A DNA stretch of 64,000 bases, from NCBI GenBank assembly GCA_964016875.1, contig OZ024721.1, positions 43,607,088-43,671,087 of the forward strand, in the 5' to 3' direction. Within the stretch, counting starts at the first letter, position 1. Each line of letters begins with the position of its first letter. Below, one piece after another: positions 57,246 to 64,000 of the stretch. The position numbers and the translations under genes are program-made. The DNA comes from Fallopia convolvulus. Taxonomy: Eukaryota; Streptophyta; Magnoliopsida; Caryophyllales; Polygonaceae. A model generated the notes under the pieces. The model was given only the letters and a program-made list of their open reading frames with translations, did not search any database and was not told the origin of the DNA.

Positions 57246-60200
57246 ATGGCCACGGCTGGAGTACCATCGCTAGCGGTAAACGGCGTCAAAACATACCTTC
57301 CTGTTCGAGAAACTAAGCTCCTTCTATCTGAGCTTCGCCGTCAACTCTCCAATCTCGGACGGATTAACGCCGGCACAGGAGGCTGTGTCTCTATCAGGCA
57401 GCAAGATGAATCCCAGCAATTCGTCTTTACGTCCCCTTCTGGTAACTCCTCTCTCTCGCCGAATGCTTGATTTACTGAATCTATTCATTAAAATTCCACT
57501 CAATTTGTCAACTTTGTTGAAATGGGTGTTTGGATTTGGTCATCAATTTCTGAATTTGAAAAGTTTGATTGTTCCAATTTCTGCTCAATTCTTAACCTTC
57601 TGCTCGACTGTGGGTTTTAAATCTTTTGATTGTTATGTGGTTTTTGAATCAATTCGTTTAGTTATTGCGTTGGGTAATCTGTTATGGCGCTGCGTTAATT
57701 CAGTATACCGTTTTGAGTTGGGGCTATTGTGAGCACTGAGTATTTATTTTTTACTTTTGTAATTTAGTGACTTCCCTCTCTCAAATTCTCTAATTTCAAA
57801 TTTCTTATTTCTGCATTAATGCTGCTCAAATTGTGAATGTCTGAATGTTTTTGTCATATTTTAACCATTATCTGTTACTTCAACTGTGTCTGTTTCGCAT
57901 TTGGGCTTCTGTTTTTAACAATGGCTACTATATGTTCTCTTTTTGGGTTCAGGTTTAGGTACCTAATGTTCACCTCTAATATCCTGCATATTGTGAGTAG
58001 GTGTTCGGAAGGAGATGATGGAGCCACATGACATGTATGCGCTCTCATCTCAAGGGGCTGCAATATCTTTGCCAATGCGAAAACGGTCTGCTAGTGGTCC
58101 CTTTTTCATGCAGGTTAAAGTATTTTTTTTCAAAAAGTTTAGATTTTAGTTTTTATTGAATACCAAATTTTGGCAGTGGAGTGAAACTCTTTTTGATCCT
58201 GCTTTCCTAGATATATATAGCTCAACGCTTACAAAGAGTTCGGGTACTTTATGTGTCTTAGAAAATGTTTTAATTGGAAGAAGGGGTCTGTGAACACCGT
58301 GGATAAATTCTTATAGTGTAACTTAGTGCAACAGATATATAGGTTTGTTGTTGAAGATGATTGATTTGTAAATTGTCCCCATTCTTGGTTTGCTCAGGCT
58401 GAATGCTATCACACTCTTTTTGATACTGCTATAAAACTTCATCAAATAGGCTTGGACTGGTCATCTCCTAGCCCTCTTGTGACCATCAAGGGAGCTTTTA
58501 GAAGCAATCAATATGTTGCTGCATCTGCAAAGGGAGGTGGTGATATGGAACCAACCCGAGTAAGTCTGTCAATTATTTTTATTTACCCCAACTTATTGAG
58601 TACAGCCTGGCATAGAATTATTCTTGCTAGAGATCAGAATTTAAACCATAGCTATTATTGCTTTTCAATATAATTTTTAGGTGAGTTCACTGTTTGAATT
58701 GATTCAAAAAAGGAAAATTTGGGCTATACTTAAGCAATGGGACAGGAAGGCCACTAGTCTAGCTTCATCTGACTTTGCAGCTATGCTAATATGCATGTTT
58801 TGTTTTTTTGAATTTGCAGCGCTGTGTTGTTCTTGACATTGAAGGAACTACAACTCCTATATCATTTGTTACTGATGTCCTCTTTCCATATGCTCGTGAT
58901 AATGTCGGGAGGCATTTGAGTGCAACATATGACAGTCCTGAAACTCAAGATGACATTAAGCTATTGCGAACTCAGGTGAGTATCTCTGGATTGGATCTTG
59001 TTACCCTGCTATCTGTCTTAACTACCACTTACACTAATTACAATAAAGTTCTCTTTTATTAATTAAAAATGTGAATGATCAAGATGGCAAGGTTACTAAT
59101 TCCTATAGGCACTATTTTGACAAATTCCACTATTCCCATCGAGTAATGCTTAATCTTGAAGATTTTGCATGGTGATTTACTTGGACTACTTATCCATAGG
59201 CCCAGGCTTTGTTTTTCTCTTTTGAGGAAGTTTTTGTCTCAGTCTTGTTTGCAATTGTAAAATTCAGCTTCTTTGCATCAAGTTTCTGTCTTAAACCATT
59301 TAGTCAATATGTCTAAAACCAATTGCAGATCGAGGATGATTTGGAAAAAGGTATAGCTGGTGCTGTTCCAGTTCCTCCTGCAAGTGAGGGGAAAGAGGAG
59401 GTTGTTGCTGCTTTGGTTACAAATGTAGAGGCTATGATTAAAGCTGACAGGAAAATCACTGCCTTGAAACAGCTGCAAGTAAGCAAGATAAATACTCCGT
59501 ACAATCAAGAATATTACAATAGATGTGCTTCCTTCTCCACCAAAATTGTCGGTTTACTAATCAAAACTTTTTAACCAGGGTCATATATGGAGAACTGGAT
59601 TCCAGAACAATGAACTTGAAGGAGTTGTTTATGAGGATGTTCCAGATGCTCTTGACAGGTGGCATACTTCAGGCATCAAGGTTAGATAATGGTTACATAG
59701 TTACATTGTCTCTTAATTTACGAGGTATGACGTTATGGTAGTTATTGTTGGCTGTTTATGACAAATTCTTCTCTGCTTTTAGGTGTACATTTACTCAAGT
59801 GGAAGTAGGCTGGCACAGAGGCTAATTTTTGGCAATACCAATTTCGGTGATTTGAGAAAGTATCTCTCTGGATTCTTTGACACAAAAGTTGGGTGAGTTC
59901 TTAAACTCAATATCTTGTCCTCTTTCTTCACCTCTATTGCTATGCAGCTATTGGCACTAGGTGTTTTAATGCACATTTAACCATGTTCGGTTTTGTTAAC
60001 CATGCCAAAATTGTGAACAGATACCCTCCATAAAGTCTTATCGGTCCGGTTAGCCAAAATAATGAGTCTTTTTTTTTCGCTTTTTGAAGGACAATCCTAA
60101 ATGGCACGACTAGTGTCACAATTGAAGACTGAAAACTGGTTAAACATGTAATGGTTATTGCCTTAGACTACAGATTCTTATAACCATCAATTGTTGTTTA

Positions 60201-60584
60201 TTTTGCTTCTCTCTTCCTATAGGAATAAAAGGGAAACACACAGCTATGTTGAAATTGCCGAGTCAGTTGGGGTGGATTCTCCTTCAGAAGTACTCTTTGT
60301 GACAGACGTCTACCAAGAAGCTACAGCTGCTAAGGCCGCTGGTAATTGTTTTCTCTATAGATTATGCTTTGAAGTCCCTAAAAAAACAAGTGAATAAAAG
60401 TCCATATGTGGATTTCATATTCTTATCTGATCATTTTATTCTTTTGATTGTCATTTTCATACTGAACTCGCACTCATCTGATGAAATTTCAGGTTTGGAC
60501 GTGGTTTTATCAATCCGCCCAGGAAATGGTCCTCTTCCAGAAAGCCATGGGTTTAAAACGGTTACATCATTCTCTCAAATCTAA
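57246..60584 (+). CDS. DEP1: DEP1-like methionine-salvage gene: enolase-phosphatase E1 with a gutted MtnB (dehydratase) half, 399 aa
   Basis: Nine exons: 57246-57441, 58001-58113, 58398-58559, 58820-58975, 59329-59478, 59579-59680, 59783-59892, 60223-60341 and 60493-60584; 1200 nt, in frame, all GT-AG. Plant DEP1 is a fusion of methylthioribulose-1-phosphate dehydratase (MtnB, class II aldolase fold) and the HAD-type enolase-phosphatase (MtnC) in the cytosolic Met salvage cycle. The MtnC half is complete: VLDIEGTTTPISFVTDVLFP (HAD motif I), VYIYSSGSRLAQRLIFGNT, FVTDVYQEATAAKAAG and the end GFKTVTSFSQI. The MtnB half starts well (LGRINAGTGGCVSI, VRKEMMEPHDMYALSS) but jumps from SASGPFFMQ straight to AECYHTLFDTAIKLHQIGLD. 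About 110 residues are missing, including the HxH zinc ligands, the catalytic Glu and the later His (NHG block). The exons flanking the gap are both phase 0, so the loss keeps the frame. Confidence 0.88.
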
Positions 60585-62097
60585 GACTCCTCTGCTTTTT
60601 CATAATATCTGTGTCGTTGTCTTGATAGAGACTTGCAAAATCACTTGCCTCGTCCAAATCTATTGTCAAACCCACTTTGTTAAATTTTCACATTCATCTC
60701 GACTGATGCAATTGGGTGTGCTTGATATACATGTTGATAATGTAAACAATGCCCTAAGACAGTTGATATTGACAAAATCTGATATAAATTTTATGTTGCC
60801 AAACGCAAACCATACGAAAGAGTGGCTTCTTTGTTTGCTTGCGTGTTTGTTTTGTTACGTGTGTCGATTAGCCTTGTTCTACACATGTAACCAATGTTTG
60901 TTATGCATACATTATTCTCTAAGATTTCGTCTTAGTGGCCGAATATATTGACAAAGGAGACTTATTCTGCACAACAAAAAATGCCATCCAGATGTCGACA
61001 TGTATCCGCACAAGTCGCACTTTGTCATAAAGCAATAGTCTTATTTGTAATCATCCATCATTTTTATTTGGTATTATCTTCTCCCTTGTTGAAAGTCATA
61101 GTTCATCATCAGCCATCAGAATATAAACAAAGTAGCTTTCATTGCCATCCCCTTTTGTCTTCCATAGTGATGCGTTTGCCCCTTGAAACCGTAGAATTCT
61201 TCTCCAACGAGTCAAAAAAAATTAACCCATTTTACTTAGATTTGAAAAACAGGCCAATTTTCTTTTCTTAGTTTCAGTACAAGAAGAAGACTCGTGTTTG
61301 TTGTTCACTTTCTTCAGTTAGTGAAATCTCTAAGAAATGCATAAGCACAAGTACACGCAAACCACCCACTTTCCTCTCTTGGTACAAAATGTCAAAGTTA
61401 TGGAAGAAAAGAGGGAAACTGCAATGGTTGGAACTTGAAAGCAAGATACAGAGTGGAAAAAAGAGGAAGATACAGAGTGGAAAAAAGAGGAAGAAACCTC
61501 AATTTGCCGATTTGGTTTTATAATGGCAATTCTGTTGATAATGATAAATTAGAGAACAGTAATAATGGGTTTAACAACTCAATTTTGGGTTGCATCTCTT
61601 CTTTTTACTTATGATTTAGGAATCCACAGTTGAAGAACCAGTTGAGAGAATGGAAGAGATTAGCAAGTACAGTACAATTTTAAACCTACTCAAGTCAATT
61701 GGGTTGCATTCATAGAGTTGGAGGAAGGAAGTACAATTTTAAACCTACTACAGGTCTACAGCTATACCTATTCAAATGAAAGAGGAATGACTCATCCATC
61801 TGTTTTTTCCAGCCCTTTTATTTTTTTTCCCTCATTTTCTCACAAGTCATAATCTTACCAAGTACCAACCAACTACTACTATGCTATGCAGAGCTAAATT
61901 ACCAAAATGAAAAAAAGGGGAAAAAAAAACAAATAGGAAGGCCCAATTACCGGAGATCGCAAGGAGAAGCATTAAATAAAATTTGTAGCTCAACTATGGA
62001 AGCCCCAAATTCCCAGGCAAATTGCAATTAATCTAATCACAGCACCACCATCCATGGGAATTGGGACACTAACTTACACATAATTGATGGATGAATT
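60585..62097. other. Intergenic between the DEP1-like gene and the VQ gene
   Basis: Includes the 3' UTRs of both convergent genes. A short direct duplication 'gaagatacagagtggaaaaaagag' lies at 61,440-61,490. ORFs at 60,481-61,271 overlap the DEP1 last exon or have no recognisable domain. No further gene supported. Confidence 0.5.
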
Positions 62098-62736
62098 TTA
62101 CGAGGTCGAAGAAGTAGGATCGGAAACCCTAGGTGAGGTGACCGGAAACAATGGCAGAAGCTGGGGCTCGGCGTCTCTGGGAGTAGACATGGGGGAGGGA
62201 TGCAGGTAGTAGCCCTTCTCGGCGATGGCTCTCTCTTCCTCGGAGGAGTGCGAGGACTTATCGAACTGGTCGTCGTCGCCGGCGGCGGAGAGCGGGGTGA
62301 CGGGGCTGAGCGTGAGCGAGGGGAAATCAAGGACGCTGGGGGAGAGGATCTCCGGCTGCAGGCGGCTTGGGGAATTCTGGTGGTGGGGGGCGGTGAGGGG
62401 GCTGATCATGAGGAGACTGTTCTTCATTCGGCGCTCGTAGAGCTTGAAGCCTTGCTGCTGCTGGTGCTGGTGCTTCTTGTTGGGGGCGGTTTTGATGGGC
62501 GGGATGACGAAGGTTCTGGAGGAGGAAGGAGTGGGCGGGGGGAGGTGGTGGGTGGTTTTGGGGGTTTCGGAGGATCCGGTGAGCATCTGGACGACTTGTT
62601 TGAAAGAGGAGGTGTCAGCGGTGACGAAAGTGGTTGGGTAGGGGCTGTTGGGGTCGGATCTGGTGATGGGGACTCCATTGGTGATTTGGTGGGGGGTTAA
62701 TGGAGGAGATGGGTTATCTCTGCAGCTCATCTCCAT
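62098..62736 (-). CDS. VQ-motif protein (VQ4/VQ31-like, MPK-substrate group), 212 aa
   Basis: Single exon, as usual. The VQ core FKQVVQMLTG lies at residues 45-54; it binds WRKY transcription factors (group I and IIc) in the nucleus. Other blocks of the same subgroup are FVIPPIKTAP (76-85), FKLYERRMKNSLLMISP (97-113), EILSPSVLDFPSLTLSPVTP (129-148), EEERAIAEKGYYLHPSP (166-182) and the end LLPLFPVTSPRVSDPTSSTS. Many SP and TP sites (for example 31, 83-84, 113, 133, 145) fit regulation by MAP kinases MPK3/MPK6, known for the MVQ members. The frame is open further upstream to 62901, but I choose the Met at 62736 because the extra part looks like a translated leader with a CT repeat (62830-62845). 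Start not proven. Confidence 0.9.
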   Translation of the reverse strand: MEMSCRDNPSPPLTPHQITNGVPITRSDPNSPYPTTFVTADTSSFKQVVQMLTGSSETPKTTHHLPPPTPSSSRTFVIPPIKTAPNKKHQHQQQQGFKLYERRMKNSLLMISPLTAPHHQNSPSRLQPEILSPSVLDFPSLTLSPVTPLSAAGDDDQFDKSSHSSEEERAIAEKGYYLHPSPMSTPRDAEPQLLPLFPVTSPRVSDPTSSTS

Positions 62737-64000
62737 TGATGGAATTTTGAATTGAATTCTCTCTGTTTGTTGAATTGGGTTGTTTTGTTGTGAATTGGGA
62801 GAGTGTGAATTGTGTGGGGATGTATGTAGAGAGAGAGAGAGAGGTTGGAGGTTGGGTGGAAAAGAAAAGCTTGCTTTTGATATGGGATGAGTGAAAGACA
62901 AGCCTAATTGAGTGATCGAGTGTGGGGGAAGGTGGGAGGAAAGTTTTCAAAGGGGAAAAACAATCGCTTGGGCTTTTGAAATTTGATGCTGCTGTGTTTG
63001 GTTTACTGGTTTAGTTGATACTTTGATGACCCCCTTCCGGCTTCAGTCTTCTTTCTCTTCTTGTTTGGTTGGGTCTGTTTCAAAGTCTCGTGTGACTTGT
63101 TCTGTGTGGGGTGTGGGGCCTGATAAGGTGGTGCTGTTATTGGCATTAAATTCTACCATTTTTTCAAACAAAATGTACAGCTCAATTATCATACTACTAC
63201 AAAGATGCCATCTCCATATACCTAGCTAGTATTTTCAAATGTTCAATGATCAACTGTGATATTGAGAACCCCATTTGACAGGACAAAAACGAGCCAAGAA
63301 CCACTTTGTTGTGTTAACCGTGACTCATTTTGACTACCAAAACGTTATGAATACCTAATTTTATGAAAATACTTTTATCGCTGATATATAGTAGTATCAC
63401 TTAATTATACATCAGCCAAAAAATATTTGTGCATGAAAATATAAAAATTGATTACGTACGATACCATTGAAGCTCCAATATGCAATCATTTAAAATAAAA
63501 TCCCCTGATTTTATTATTGTGACCTGAGCATAAAGGAATGAATCAATGAGATATTTTGACAATTATTCTGGTTACATATCCAACGAGTCGTCAACTTCTC
63601 TCCTACATTTTTATCTTTTTAGCAAAGAGAAGAAAATTCTAGATAAGTGGTTCATGATATTCTCAAGGGTCACAAACTCGCAAAGGTAAAAAGAGGGAAA
63701 CAAATGTCTAAAGAAAATTAATAACAATATACATATATATATATATATACTAGTAATATAGGAAAGGACTACTGTAATTTCCTAACTTTTAAACCATCAC
63801 AAATGTCTAAAGAAAATTACTGAAATCATAATCTATTTTTGAAATATTCTCCAAAACGTCATGATGATATTAAAAATGAAATTATGCAAAGTACATTACT
63901 CCAATCCTATGTTTATTTGAAAAGACCATGACCAAAACATTTTTTAAAAAAAATTGAAAAGAGAAGTGCGGCAAACAAAGTGGAGGTGGGGGAAAGCATT
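62737..64000. other. VQ gene leader and promoter region, then intergenic
   Basis: Contains the CT-rich 5' leader of the VQ gene on the minus strand ((GA)n on plus at 62,830-62,845) and AT-rich sequence to the end, with a (TA)n microsatellite at 63,733-63,750. No other gene or element recognised. Confidence 0.45.

Noticed and set aside
62200..62700. Gly-rich plus-strand ORF of 166 codons
   Set aside because: A shadow of the VQ protein gene on the opposite strand.

Overview
This is nuclear DNA of a flowering plant, most likely a eudicot. Genes have many short introns in AT-rich sequence, and plant-specific families are present: a RALF peptide, a phytocyanin-like ENODL, a VQ protein, a MAP4K-alpha type kinase and a fused methionine-salvage enzyme. 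The space between genes is full of nested LTR elements, LINEs, a SINE, a Helitron and MITEs. The large LTR element has the Retand layout first described in Silene, which would fit Caryophyllales, but that is only a weak hint to the species.

Layout. (1) 1-31,870: a tandem array of at least four related genes (A-D, + strand, about 3.9 kb apart) for a small secreted, modular, Pro/Gly-rich peptide precursor. Each intact gene has a signal-peptide exon of 205 nt, internal exons of exactly 144 nt with phase 1 introns on both sides, and a last exon of 155 nt. Every module ends in a CLE-like motif (R-x-S-P-G-G-P-S-P-C-I-H-C-G). B and D are intact (215 aa each). C has a 14-bp deletion in its last exon. 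A is cut by an LTR insertion and has a 1-bp deletion. Two long-TIR elements sit in introns of A and B. A 13.6-kb Retand-like Ty3/gypsy element (9374-22965, - strand, TSD GGTAC) separates B from C; it carries antisense ORFs, a minisatellite and a nested LTR. (2) 31,870-33,700: AT-rich sequence with three degenerate copies of a repeat of about 265-300 bp. (3) 34,019-40,985 (-): a complete 20-exon Ste20/GCK (MAP4K-alpha) kinase gene, 706 aa, with two GC-AG introns. (4) 41,765-41,836: tRNA-Asp(GUC). (5) 42-52 kb: a graveyard of mobile elements with two LINE remnants, a Helitron, a SINE, several TIR elements and MITEs. (6) 52-64 kb: genes again. These are an ENODL with one frameshift, a RALF precursor, a DEP1-like gene that keeps its enolase-phosphatase half but lacks the exons for the dehydratase active site, and a VQ-motif protein.

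The genes do not form a pathway. The kinase, RALF, VQ and the array peptides could all belong to cell signalling or defence, but nothing in the sequence links them functionally. The most novel item is the array: exon-by-exon amplification of a putative secreted peptide precursor. The second is the in-frame loss of the MtnB active site from the DEP1 copy.
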